Positions 22,064 through 33,417 of a stretch of 64,000 nt of DNA are shown one piece after another. The DNA comes from Diadema setosum. Lineage: Eukaryota > Echinodermata > Echinoidea > Diadematoida > Diadematidae. The stretch is from the NCBI GenBank assembly GCA_033980235.1, contig CM067070.1, positions 31,268,594 through 31,332,593 of the forward strand, read 5' to 3'. The position numbers were made by a program, and so were the translations under genes. Numbering within the stretch: the first letter of the stretch is position 1; every line of letters begins with the position of its first letter. The notes beneath the pieces were generated by a model that worked only from the letters and a program-made list of their open reading frames with translations, ran no database searches and was not told where the DNA came from.

Positions 22064-22499
22064 GCAGACAGGGTCAAAAAAAGGGAAAAATGTCAGCAAA
22101 TCATAGAGGAAGTTTTGTGTTGAACATTACTTTGAAAGCCTTCTCAAGTCGTGTGAAATATTACAAAAAGGTGAATAAAAATATTGAAAAAAAAAAAGAT
22201 ATTACAGCAGAGAACCAATCAGCATTTATCACTGAATATATATTTTCCCCCTTTTTTTTCGTGGTTATCCAGGTTTTTATATATTTCTTTCTTTCTTGCG
22301 ATTCACTTTCTCATCATCATTTTTTTCTTTGTGTGGATGTGTGTTTGCTTTCTTTCTTTGAGAGTGTCAAGTAAATTTAAGTTACCAAGAATGAAAATAT
22401 TTGTTTGTAGATGAAATCATGGTCACATTTCTATCCATTGAAATGACTACTTGAACGCATTATGCTAATGAGCACCAACGGTTTTGACCTGCTCTAGAC

Positions 22500-22812
22500 T
22501 TCTGATTCAGATTTTAACTTTTTGTGAGATACATGTAGTACTTTGAAACCACTTGCAATGAAAAAGTGTGTAAAACAGTGTGGTCATGAATAATAAAAGG
22601 TGGGGCCCACCTTTTATCAGGAGCACTCTGTTTTGCTTTGTTTTAGGATTTTTCAGCCATTTGAAAACTACTTTTCATCAAATAAACTTTCAATTCCTCA
22701 TACAATTGTATGGTCTTTAATATTTCATTAAAGTGGCTTCTAATAATTTTATCTCACGAAAAGTTAAAAACCGAATCCTGATCTCAACCAATACTAAACC
22801 AATATCCCTTTA
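22500..22812. mobile_element. MITE family B, copy 3 (left end degraded)
   Basis: It contains AACTTTTTGTGAGATAC, GGTGGGGCCCACC at the centre, and ends CCAATACTAAACCAATATCCC. The left terminus is not clear. Confidence 0.72.
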
Positions 22813-24220
22813 CGAACTGCTGCTTTAAAGGTCCAAAGCAGTTTTCATTTTCCCCAAACAAATAAATGACAATTAAGATAAATAAATAATTACTCAAAGA
22901 CAGTGAATAAATATGTTGAAGACACTATGTTTAAAGCATTATGGCGATTCAGTTTCAAAAACTGTACAGCTGAATTTGCTGACAAGGCTCTATGATGATA
23001 TTTAAATGTATGAAAAAACATGACCCCACAGCATAGTTTTGAGAATTATGCTCTTTCTTTTACAAGATCTATAAGTAAATATAATAAATGTGCTAATAGT
23101 CTGTTTACTTAATCATTTAATTTAACACTTTCTTTCTTTGGGAAATATCAATTACATTACATTCAGTCACTTCAACATTTTGTCTTTGTTTTTAAAGAAT
23201 TTTAATTAATTTCCAACTTTTTTTTTTACAGGTCCATATGTACACAAATCGGCAACTCTTAACATCGACAGTCACGCAGCTCAGATTTTCTTAACCGGAA
23301 ATGTTGTTAAACATTACTATTAATGTTATTCAAGAGAAATAAGTAAATTCTTGTTCAGGAGTTAATGAAATCAATTATAATTTCTGAGTTAATTAATAAT
23401 ATAACCCTACATTCCCATGATCTACATTATGACTTCTTTCTTAAGACACGTAAGAAAAGTCAGCATTCTGCAACTTGAAAGAAAATTACTGCAATGGTGG
23501 AAATTTTTGCGAGAGTGATTTTTCACACATGTTCTGGTAATATGAATTCCACATTTCTAATTCCATGGAATCAAAGAACAAAATAGTATGACGTAGGACA
23601 AGCAACAGATCTGTCCATTTTTATTTTTGCACTAGTTTTATGTCACGCAAAATGTGCAAAAACATTCACTGCAAAAAATTCCACTTCTTGAGTATTTACC
23701 CAATTGTTAAATTCACCTAGCAAAGAAAAGAAGTGCAGTAAAGTCTTAAAGAAATGTGCAAAAATTGATCTACATCCACGGCACAGTGCTTGGCTATGGC
23801 ATAGAAAGCACACTCAGTTGACCGTACTATAATTTTGAAAGCAACAGAGAGAAAAGGTCTTGCAATTTTATCACATTGGAGAGAAGCAGACAACATTAAA
23901 TTGTCTTTTACCGAAATACTTTGAAAGACTGCTCTGTGAACATTGTATCTGAAGCTATTCAAACAAAGTCATGGGAAATCATGCCATTAGTAATTTCTTA
24001 TCCCTGTGCTGAAAGTTTTGCCCTTGAGTTTACCCTGTTAACGAAGAGCAGTGTTGAACATACAATTATGGCTTTTTACACCTTTGAATGGTAGTATATT
24101 GTAAGAAATGAGTGCCTTTAAGAGTATCAGAGATCCAATAAACAATTATACATGTATAATGGATTATTGTGGAGTTGTTCTGTTTTCACAGTAATTTACA
24201 TTGATATCAACTTCCAGGGC
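22813..24220. other. Intron, AT-rich, nothing recognised
   Basis: No exon, element or structure that I can support. Confidence 0.5.
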
Positions 24221-24983
24221 TTAACCCTAAAAGGGCCGGTGGGAGCGGAATCGGCCCCCCACGACGTTTTGCTCTCTAATTCTGTAACATGAGAAGGCCT
24301 CGTAGCGAGGCTTCTTGACTTTGTTTGTTCAAGTCTCACGCAACTTTTGAGACCAAATTTGCAACGTCCGCGCATACTTTTGCGAAGCCAAGCCCATTTT
24401 TGTAACGGAATGTCGCCTCAAAACGGGCACAATTTTGTGGTTTTGTGTACATTTCCTATGGAAAGCAGTGCTCTGTCATGTAAGTCATGAAAACCTGATT
24501 ATTTTTACAATTAATCACTTTCCTCAATTAATTTTATGCTAACTATGGTAGAAAAGTGGTCAGTGACAATTTCCAATAGAAAAAAAGAAAAAAAAAGTTG
24601 AAAAACAAAGAAATACATAAGAAATTCTGAAAACAATGAAATACATAAGAATTGAAATGAGTTTTGGAAGTTTTTGTGATGTACAATTGTTGAGCATGCT
24701 AAAACAGATTTACAGATCAAAAATTAAACTCTCAATGCTTTTAATTAGGCTAAAACATGATCTTGAGCTTAATTTGCACAATTAATTAATTAAAATTAGA
24801 AATCGATTGTTTCAAAAAAATCTTATGACACAATCTTGTAGGATATGACGTGGGTCTCATGCATGCAAAATTTAATCGCGATCGCACCACTGATGGCCAA
24901 GATCTCAGGGGGGGGGGGGGGGGGGGGATTCCGCCCCCCTCGGTCTTAGCATAGCCAAGAAAGCCCGGCCCTTTTAGGGTTAA
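24221..24983. mobile_element. piggyBac-like MITE family E2
   Basis: Ends TTAACCCTAAAAGGGCCGG and CCGGCCCTTTTAGGGTTAA. A G run of about 21 and GATTCCGCCCCCC lie inside the right end, and GGAATCGGCCCCCC inside the left end. Same architecture and size (763 bp) as the element at 21282 but different sequence, so a sister family. Confidence 0.85.
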
Positions 24984-25822
24984 GCTAGTCTGTGCTAAGG
25001 GTTTCTTTATATTGCTATGGTGCTTGTGAAGTTTCCAGTTTTTCTTTTATCAGCATTTTCATTTTCTGATGCAATGGATCACTAGTGGCATATCTTGACT
25101 GAGTAATCATTTATTTTGTTCAGCATTATTATTCCCCCTTATTCAGTTGATATCAGTTCTAAACTTCCTACAATCATAAATATATTACATGCAAAGAAGC
25201 AGAGGCTACAATGAATACTCAAATTTGTCAGTACCTAAATCATCTTTTCAAGATAATCATTGTAGCAAAACTCACATTTATTCAAAGTGAGTATTTCATT
25301 GAATCTGTAAATTACATCTTAGATACATTTTGCACTTGACCTTTACTCACACAAGAATTACAAATTGAAAGATTTACAAACTGTACATCCATCACCTAAG
25401 ATTCTATTTGCACATTTCTCTGTGTCTGTTATCTTGTTATCCCACCCTCAGTCAAAGAGAGAAACTTCGTTCGATATACTTTCCTTCTATACCTGTCTCT
25501 CTGTCTTAAAAGAAGAACAATCTATAAATTTGTGGGGATATACCAATAACCTGCACATTTTTTTCTTCTGTAACATTTAAATTAAGCTACAGATATAAAG
25601 TAATAAATAAAGCAAGACCAGCTTGACTGTATAGTAACAAATAAAGCTTTACATTTCATTTCGTATTGGGTTGACAAAGTATGATGCTATCTGGTAATAA
25701 ATATGGACGTTTTCCTTCTCTGAGTATACAGATACTCTATCAAACTTGACCTGACTTCATTCAAATCAATCATTTCTTCCCAGATGAGGGATCACTGTTT
25801 GCGACTTTTTGACGTAGTCTCG
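24984..25822. other. Intron, AT-rich, nothing recognised
   Basis: No supported feature. Confidence 0.5.
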
Positions 25823-26048
25823 TACTGTAAACGCAGAGATTTTCGCGGTACACTAATTTTCGCGTATTTTGTGCTACTTCTGGCAAGCGCAAATTCTAAA
25901 AACCCCTGAAAATATCTTCACAATTTTCTCTGCACATTTTTGAATGGGTTTACAATTGCACAGCGCGAATTCAAGAACTCATGAATATGTTTTTGAGTTG
26001 CACAGTGCAAAAATATTAATCACGCGAAAATATAGACGTTTACAGTTA
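25823..26048. mobile_element. Inverted-repeat element (TACTGTAAACG ends)
   Basis: TACTGTAAACGCAGAGATTTTCGCG at the left corresponds to the complement of CACGCGAAAATATAGACG and TTTACAGTTA at the right. CGCGAAAA motifs are repeated inside. 226 bp. Confidence 0.72.
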
Positions 26049-26959
26049 TACCCTCAGTCTACTATACCTTGTTCGATAATTGCACGCATGCAGGAGTACT
26101 TTCTTCACCACTATGCACAGACATCCGAACACTATTTTGTCAATGAGTAGAGATTAACTAATCCCCTCTAATCCCTTTTCTCCCACCATGGCCTTCCTGT
26201 TGAACTGAGGCACATTGCTACACCTGAGTGGACTTGTTTAAATTAATAGTCTACAACTACAGAGTTAAGTTTGGAACAATTTCTCAAATGCTCATGAAAT
26301 GATTTGGCAAGTTAAGCTAGTAAAATGCCTTTGCACCATAAGGCTTTAATACCCTGCAAAGGAAGTTTGGCTGGTCACATTTCCATCTTCCTTTCATTTC
26401 TAAGTTTTGCTTGAATAAGGCATTTAACAGACAAAGAACATTCATCAACTTTCAGTTTAAACTAAACAAAAGTTCAATGGAAAGAAACATAAGTGCACTG
26501 TCAACAAGATACATTCACCTAAGAACCAGTGGATCATGTTCAAGTCACACTAGGTACATCAGCTTCCTAACTTCAAATAATGACCGAACAATAACTGCCA
26601 TTACAGCTACAGGTACGTTGTGGCATCAAATTTTGCTATGATTGAATATTGTACTGAAGTCTCTAAGAGTTGCCAGGCAAAAAGAGGTAAACTATCTAAA
26701 AATAGACATTCATTACCCATGTGTTGCTATTCCTTTTACATTGAAGAGTGTCTATGCCTGTCCAAAAAGACTAACTGGTGTCAAGAAGAAGTCTTCACAT
26801 TACTGCAGACTGCTTTGGGTGGAGTGAAATAGAGCTACACTGTAGTCTTCATAGACAGGTGTTTGCTACATTTTGTAAATCATGATTGTCTGAATTCCAG
26901 TCTTTGCACCAGTCACAGTGTCCCAACAGAACATGAAAGCATGTTCAAGCGATCTCATA
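26049..26959. other. Intron, nothing recognised
   Basis: Overlapping short open frames exist on the plus strand, but none has splice or start context. Confidence 0.45.
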
Positions 26960-27440
26960 AAGCCTACTGTACCATACCATACTATACCGTACCGTACCTG
27001 TGCCAGAGGTACGTTGTGTACATTCAAATGCTCCCACAGCGTACCGTACTGTAGCATGCCGAAAGTGGACCACTATCTGCTGTTCTTCAAAAATGTACTG
27101 TATCATATCGTACCATGCCAGAGAACGCTTGAATGCAATGTGGTCCAAAAGCATAACATACCATAAGTTCGCATGAAAAGAATGTGTGTGACACACACCA
27201 CATCACAATACAAAGAGTTGATTCTCTCTACACTGATATGGGATGCCTGTATGTACAAATTGTAGCATACAGTGTAAGTGTGCAAGAGGAATGACTCTAT
27301 TGCTACAAAATGTGTGACCACTCTGGTGCAAGTCAAAAAAAAAAAAAAAAAAAAAAAAAATCTCCTGAGGTAAGCTATCTCCACAGAGCACAGGAACACT
27401 TCCAATCTGGTATGGTACAGTATGGTACAGTGCGATGCCG
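26960..27440. repeat. Cluster of GTACCATAC/CCGTACCGTAC motifs around an A run
   Basis: GTACCATACCATAC, CCGTACCGTACC, GCGTACCGTACTG and ATCGTACCATGCC lie left of a 27-bp poly-A run, and GGTATGGTACAGTATGGTAC right of it in inverted orientation. It looks like a foldback element with motif-rich ends. Confidence 0.5.
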
Positions 27441-27484
27441 GCACTCTATCACAGCCAGAAATTGTAGGCATCACCATGTAATGC

Positions 27485-27665
27485 AGTCAGGCGAAGCACC
27501 GCGCTACGTCCAACTGCAGCGTGAGGGTGAACTTCCGGTGGGGGGTGGAGTGAGGGCGGGGCATGGGGTCACCAGAATGAGCGTGACGTCACATGGATAG
27601 TGGTCTTTCTGGCCTTTCAGTCCTGTCATGTGGCCGAAGGCGAACAGCGCCCTCTGCCCTTTCTA
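27485..27665. promoter_or_regulatory. GC-rich patch with a CRE palindrome
   Basis: A GC-rich block in an AT-rich intron. It contains TGACGTCA within GCGTGACGTCACATGG, immediately before an ATG on the plus strand, and CAGCGCCCTCTGCC nearby. A possible intronic promoter; not proven. Confidence 0.28.
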
Positions 27666-27985
27666 TAGTGTACACAGGGCATATTTGTTTTATAAGTTTT
27701 TGTTTCACAGCACAGGTGTCAAATAGACATTGTGATGCAACGGCAAATTCAAATATACATTGGCCACAAAACACACACACAATTTGCATTTGTAGTAACG
27801 ATAGAGATTGCAAATGTTTGTTTTGTGACCCCAATGAAGCATGTTTATATGTTGTGGATGTAAGCATTCAAGAAGGTGTTGTCACAAGTATTGCAAGAAT
27901 TAGTATTTCAAAACGTGTCACAATGTCAAGCAGATATAGACGCACGAACGTTCCAATGGAAAACAGTTTGAAAGTTGTATTTTGA
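27593..27985 (+). CDS. Unassigned 130-codon ORF, Cys-rich middle
   Basis: This is the longest plus-strand open frame outside simple repeats. It starts with ATG directly after a CRE-like site. The middle has seven Cys in about 35 residues (CDATANS... CICSNDRDCKCLFCDPNEAC). There is no recognisable family. It could be a small nested gene or a chance frame, and an acceptor-like site (TTTTTGTTTCACAG) inside it argues that the whole frame is not one exon. Confidence 0.2.
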   Translation: MDSGLSGLSVLSCGRRRTAPSALSIVYTGHICFISFCFTAQVSNRHCDATANSNIHWPQNTHTICICSNDRDCKCLFCDPNEACLYVVDVSIQEGVVTSIARISISKRVTMSSRYRRTNVPMENSLKVVF

Positions 27986-28657
27986 CGCAGATCAAAGTGT
28001 AATTAATACAGAGCAAAATATGCAGAAAAAATGAAATAAACACACGCAAAACAAAAAGATCCAGCGAAAAGAAAATATTTTTTGTGGACACACAAAACAG
28101 GCAGATGTTTTTGTTTTATGAATACATGTATAGTTTTGTTGTGTTGTCAATAGATGGTCATAAAGCATGGACAAAGATGATAAATATTTGAAGAAAGAAT
28201 GTAACAAATGGCAACGGAAGAGAATTAGTGTTCAATAATTAGCAAAGTGCGATCAGGTTGTAAGTAATTTGTGAGAATGAGTATGTGTGGGTAGGAGTGG
28301 GTTGATCACAGGTTCCATGAAGATACATGTAACCACATGGTCATCATTTCCATTCAAAAAAGGAATGGTAAAAAAAAAAACAGAAGAATTGACCGACAGC
28401 AAAGAATGTTAATGAGACAGAGAGTGGTCAATGGTCAAAATGTAGGAGTGACAAGACAGGGTTGACATACAAGGGAGAGAGAGAGAGAGAGAGGGAGAGA
28501 GAGGGAGAGAGAGACAAACAGAGATATATCACAACATTACCATATGTATGACAGAAAAAAACAACCAAAAGAGGTTACATTCCATGCAGCCTACAGTGTG
28601 TGTGAGTGGGCACTGACACACAAGCACAAAATACCAACACACAATTCCGCATAATAT
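27986..28657. other. Intron with a (GA)n run
   Basis: A purine run of GAGAGAGG units at about 28472-28512. Nothing else supported. Confidence 0.5.
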
Positions 28658-29059
28658 GTGACCCGCCACAACCACAGGATCAGGAAGTCGCTGACGGCAG
28701 AGACGAGAAAATCGAATTTGAAGCCAGGTCATCAAAATCGGTCAAAGCCATCGAATGAACATCGCAGAGGTTGCTAAGAGCATTAAAAGGGCCTACCTTC
28801 TTTTGTTAAGAGGTGAAAACTGTTTTACTTCAACTTTTGTAATAGCACAATTGCGTCAGAAGGAAAACTTTGAAGGTGGTTTTCTCGAAATGCTGATTTC
28901 CTAGCCCACTCAACATGCTCTCATACAATCATCGATATCTCTGCAACCGAGTACTTTTATGAGTCATGTTGAATGCAGAAGAGAAAGAGAACAGTGTCAT
29001 GTCATTTTCAGAAACTTGATGTCCCTCGACTTTCGGATCCTTTTGTTGTAGCGGGTAAC
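28658..29059. mobile_element. MITE family D, short copy
   Basis: GTGACCCGCCACAACCACAG and GGATCAGGAAGTCG at the left match the complement of CGACTTTCGGATCC and TTTTGTTGTAGCGGGTAAC at the right. Homologous to 38548-39215. Confidence 0.75.
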
Positions 29060-30859
29060 ATATGTATGTACTTGCATTAATTCATACCATTCAATTCAAA
29101 AAGGATTCTTTTGGTATCATGTCAAGTTGATGATTGCCAACTTTCATACTCTATGAACTTTGCAGCCACAGTGTAAAAAGTAAACTATGCTCTATGCCTG
29201 CATGCATACAGTCATGTATGTGCTATGTTTTAACTAAATTCATCAGATTTGGCATTCTTTTGCTAAAAGTGACATCAAGATGGTATACATATGCAGACAT
29301 TAAGACTAGTATGCTCATTATGTTTAATGTGACTATGAGAGGGGAAATTCACACCACATTCAAGTTGATATTTGATGAATAGAATCAAATCTAACAGACA
29401 GGACAGTGATTCTTTCTGAGAAGTCCTACGAAGGATATGAATGTTCACAAGGAATTCTAAAGTTTTGCACATTTTTAGGAAACAGTAATAACAGTCACAA
29501 ACACATTTTCAAACAAGCATTAGCAATGATATTGCTGCCTTGTAACTCTCCTATTTGTACACCAGAATTAGGCAAGTTATTGAGAAAAAAACAACAAATA
29601 AATGTTGATAATCTAGCAACTATAATCTCTCCCACCACAAGTCATAAACATTACAGTATTTCTACTGTATGTCAAATCAGACACAATTCGAAGGGAAAAA
29701 CTAATCTCTCTTAAAATCTCATTTGAAAGAAGGAGGAATCCGTTAAGATTTTATGCAAGACCACAGAAGACTTCTGAGGGGATGACATCATCACCTAATT
29801 GTATGAGCAAGTGTGATTACAAACAACATCAAGGTTTTGTGAACACAAAGTTCTCAAATACTTTTCCTTTTTCTTATACAGGCTTCACTTCACATGTATG
29901 TTTAATTCTGCTCCATCAAAGTCAGTTTAAATATGGTGAGTGGAGTTCCCCTTTAAGCACTTAAGACTGGCTCTTTTCAGCTACCTACACTATTATATCA
30001 ACACTGTGTGCCTGCTTCCCCATGATATCTGAGAACTGGGCCTTTACACAACTCTTCCAATTTTTCAATGTCAATTCCGTTTTGATCTCAATGTAATGAG
30101 CATCTGATGAAAAGCACTACTTATCATACTTCCAAGAATGAAGGCACTGTCACCACTAAAGTTGATCACTTTCCCGGATACATTCTGCAATTTTGGTTTC
30201 ATAACACTTACAACTTGTCAGTAATTAGTTACCCACAAACTGGTTGTACCTTCTGCGGTACCACAAAGATGCTGGATTTCTAAAGTGATGGACAATTCAG
30301 TGCGACACCAGTTCAGCAGGGGAAACAAGCATCGTAGAGTTTCTCTAGACTAATGCTACAACTGTGTGCATTCACGAGAAAATGAGGCTGTTGTTGACAA
30401 TATACACATCTTATCTTGCCACGTCATGCATGGTTACTTTTTGGCGAAACTTTTCTGTGAAGACAAAGATTGGAGCAGCCCTGTATCACAGCACTCGTGT
30501 CTAAATCTTATGCCTCAGCACCTTCATGTATCATGCAAGCATGTTGCGCAACTATTGGGCAAATAAAAGATAGAAAAAAAAGATAACTACACATACATGT
30601 AGGTAAAGGAAGCGAAAAAAAAAAGGGCCTACATCGTTGGTGAAATGAATCTCTCCTTGGTAGTTCCATGGGGCCAGAGGAAAATCACTCTCACATTCCA
30701 AAAGGCAACATAGCTCATTAACCCCTTTTATCCTGGAACCAGTTGTGCCATGTACATGTACAAATTGTACAATGTATGCACATGACAATACATTGTACCT
30801 CTGAGGAGGAAACAGGTTAATCTGTCCATGGCCTTTTGAGGTGGAGTGCCCTGGGACGG
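29060..30859. other. Intron, AT-rich, nothing recognised
   Basis: No exon or element supported. Confidence 0.5.
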
Positions 30860-31391
30860 TTAAAGGGGAAAGTCAAACCTTAAAACAAAATTTGTATAAA
30901 TAGAATCACAAGAATGAGAAAAACAGGGTAGTGAAAACGTTGAATAATTCAGAAGGAAAATTTGAAAGTGATGAGACTTTGAAGATGTGACCATGCAAGG
31001 AAAAATTGATGACTACACAAAGTAGCACATGAGCTCACCGTTCACTTTGTCTGCGTATTGGATCCGATAAATTCTCTCATTTTTTTCGTTATTGATGGCA
31101 GAATATTTTGTTCCATCCAAGGGTTGTATGGAATATTATCTATGATGATTGCATCAATGGTACATGGACGGTAGGAAATTCACTTGATGGGAAACTTATA
31201 TTGTATTTTAGAGCACAGAGCAAATAGGTAGGAGCTTGCTTGTGATGAATAATCACAACTTCAAAAATTCATAACTTTCTTTTATTGAATAGTTTGTATA
31301 AGAATTTGCTCAAACTTTCACTCTCCTGTGTTCCTCTTTCTCGTTTTGCTTCTATTCACACAAATCAATTTTTGGGGTAGACTTCCCCTTC
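30860..31391. mobile_element. MITE family F, divergent copy
   Basis: TTAAAGGGGAAAGTC at the left pairs with GTAGACTTCCCCTTC at the right. The subterminal blocks TGTATAAATAGAATCACAAG and TCTATTCACACAAATC also match. It carries TTCAAAAATTCATAACTTTC as in 40657-41240. Confidence 0.7.
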
Positions 31392-31445
31392 AAAAACGTC
31401 TCACATGCTTAACCCTACCTAGGCCTAGGGGCCGACGAGGTAAAG

Positions 31446-31463
31446 GGGGGGGGGGGGGGGGGG
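31446..31463. repeat. Poly-G run close to an exon
   Basis: Eighteen G in the plus strand (C on the gene strand), about 25 bp downstream of a splice donor. Confidence 0.95.
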
Positions 31464-31487
31464 AGGGTTACGGTGCGAGGCACTCAC

Positions 31488-31670
31488 CGGTACTGGCTGA
31501 TCTTGGTTGCCTGTCGGGCACCGTTAATGTCTGCCTGGTGGAGGCCACGGCTACCCCCTTGGCTGGCTTGGGCTGCCCTATGTTCCCCTGGGAGCTGTAC
31601 TGGCGGTCTTTGCTCTTCTGCCGCCTCAGGAAACCAAACATTTTCCTTTTGCTTCTCCTTGGTGATGAGT
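31488..31670 (-). CDS. C2CD2L: C2CD2-type exon, second polybasic module
   Basis: Acceptor TAACAG-type (TTCTGTTAG) and donor CCG/GTGAGT, phase 1 to phase 1. It encodes 60 residues starting SSPRRSKRKMFGFLRRQKSK, followed by a Lys/Pro-rich stretch (GQPKPAKG) and ending PRSAST. The opening resembles the preceding exon (DASPNRSRRGFKLFRRRSKK), with the same phase, so the two look like a duplicated exon pair. Such basic, Ser-flanked segments bind acidic plasma-membrane lipids in TMEM24 and are switched by phosphorylation; that role is transferred from the family. Confidence 0.8.
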
Positions 31671-31757
31671 CTAACAGAATTGAAAACAGTCAAAGAATAA
31701 TGAACCCTGCATACTAAGATCATACCAATTGATACAATTATTTGACAATAGAGCAAA

Positions 31758-31995
31758 CCTGGGGCCTATTTCACAACGATTGATCGTAAGATTGATCATA
31801 AGATTGATCGTAAGAGTGATGCGGTTAAAAAAAGGTTATGCTTGATCTGCTATTCAATTTGTGCTTGAAATCACACATGAACATATTTTATGAAACAGAC
31901 TTATGATCAATATTGATCTTATGCTTGACTCTCTTGAGTTATGCTCAAGTAATCAAGCGACAGATCAATTGTAATTATACAAAACAGGCCCCTGG
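31758..31995. mobile_element. Inverted-repeat element (CCTGGGGCCTATTTCACAAC ends)
   Basis: The right end is the complement, TACAAAACAGGCCCCTGG. The interior has five or more ATTGATCNTAAG units in alternating orientation. Confidence 0.75.
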
Positions 31996-32543
31996 TACTG
32001 GTATTTCATACATCACATTCAGGGACTAAAAATATACTTCATATGGGAAGGTGAAGTTTATCAGATGCTGACAAATCTCGGAAAGAAAGTCTAATGGCAA
32101 AACTTATCCAAATAAATACCCACTGCTTCAAGGGATTACAACCAGCACTGGCTGTTGGGTGGGAGCTCGACAGTATAGTGAATACAACGCCTTTGTAGAA
32201 ATCAGGAATTGTTGGTTTGAGTCCAACCCAAGTAGGGTATATGTGCCCATGTTTTGTTGTCACGATGGCTATTACTAAAACACTGAATAATCAGCAATTT
32301 ACGTCGATGACAGACAATTTGTTAAGCTCTTGCAATAGCAAAATTTTTAACAATGATGATAAAGATACTAAGTCCTGCTGAAAATCATAATCGATTTCAT
32401 CATTACCATCTTATCATCTTCATCATCATTATCAATATCATTAGCAAGTAAGATGAAACTTGTATCACTTCTCTGCTCATGAAAACAAATAAATCACATA
32501 CCAAGAATGATATGCAGTAAAAATCACAAAGAGCAAAAGAATC
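31996..32543. other. Intron, nothing recognised
   Basis: A short (ATC)n region near 32400-32440 only. Confidence 0.5.
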
Positions 32544-32636
32544 TTAACCCTTTGAGGACAGACTGATTTTGTTACAACACACATTTTCCACAAGACAACT
32601 GCTCAAATATACTCGGGACTCATCCTCAACAGTTAA
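32544..32636. mobile_element. Short TTAACCC element (family P), copy
   Basis: TTAACCCTTTGAGGACAG, CTGATTTTGTTACAACACAC and ATACTCGGGACTCATCC are shared with the copies at 14543 and 33308. It ends just upstream of the in-frame TAG of the next exon. Confidence 0.7.
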
Positions 32637-32653
32637 AGAATGGCCACAACAAG

Positions 32654-32730
32654 CTAAAACTCTTCTGATGGCGAAAGAACCTGTTCATCAAAAGCATTTT
32701 GGGCATGTACAGTTAACTCCTTGGACAAAC
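32654..32730 (-). CDS. C2CD2L: Alternative read-through C-terminus of the first polybasic exon
   Basis: Continuing past the GTTTGT donor, the frame encodes LSKELTVHAQNAF then DEQVLSPSEEF and stops at TAG. Intron retention would therefore produce a shorter protein without the second basic exon and without the RPSADDTESD exon. Confidence 0.35.
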
Positions 32731-32946
32731 CTGCACTCGTGCTTTCACCCTTCTCAGGGGTGGGAACTTCCAGGGTGTTGGCCTTCTGGTCCCGCCTCAG
32801 GGTCCCCGAGGTATCGTGGCTCTTTGCTGCCTGCCGCGCCCGGTCCAAGTCAGACTCGTCCAGACTCACGCTCCTCGTCGCCTTCTCCTTCTTACTCCGC
32901 CGCCGGAAGAGCTTGAAGCCACGCCGACTGCGGTTGGGAGATGCAT
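32731..32946 (-). CDS. C2CD2L: C2CD2-type exon, first polybasic module
   Basis: Acceptor TTTTCTCTTCAG and donor GCAG/GTTTGT, phase 1 to phase 1, 216 nt. It encodes ASPNRSRRGFKLFRRRSKKE, then ATRSVSLDESDLDRARQ and a more acidic end (TPEKGESTSA). FRRR followed by Lys/Glu and a Ser-Asp-rich segment matches the human FRRRPRQKE...SHDDLS region. If the weak donor is ignored, the frame runs on for 25 further codons to TAG at 32654-32656, giving an alternative C-terminus. Confidence 0.85.
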
Positions 32947-33307
32947 CTGAAGAGAAAAATAGAAAAATATTCAAAGCAAGCATGCAAACACACAGATAAA
33001 TATGAGATGATATCAGCACTGGTATGAAACACAAACCCCATTCAGCAAAATGATTAGAAAGATAAAGTAATCTCTAGTCACTGAAAAATCATTCTCCAGA
33101 CATCAGTGCCAATTAGCAAAGAAAGCACTCCAGCCAACCTGCCGATCAGGGAATAAAACACAATAACAGGCGAGTGCTTTGTTTGCCTGTTCCCTGTTAG
33201 TCCGTTTGCTATATAATATTGTATGAGCATGTTACAGTCATGTAGCTCCAGAAGGAGACCACAGTGTTCTAAGTTGTAATATATGCAAATGCTGTCAATT
33301 TCTCTCA

Positions 33308-33400
33308 TTAACCCAAGAGAACAAACTGATTTTGCTTTAACACGCATTTCCCATAGACACCTGCCCGAGTATACTCGGGACTAGTTTTGAATGGATTAAG
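33308..33400. mobile_element. Short TTAACCC element (family P), copy
   Basis: TTAACCCAAGAGAACAAACTG, CACGCATTTCCCATAGACAC, CGAGTATACTCGGGACT and a terminal GGATTAA. It ends about 18 bp from the adjacent exon. Confidence 0.7.
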
Positions 33401-33417
33401 ATTTATGGTCACTTTAC

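Noticed and set aside
26863..27477. Several overlapping ORFs of 62-124 codons
   Set aside because: They arise from the GTACCATAC motif cluster and a poly-A run, with no splice or start context.
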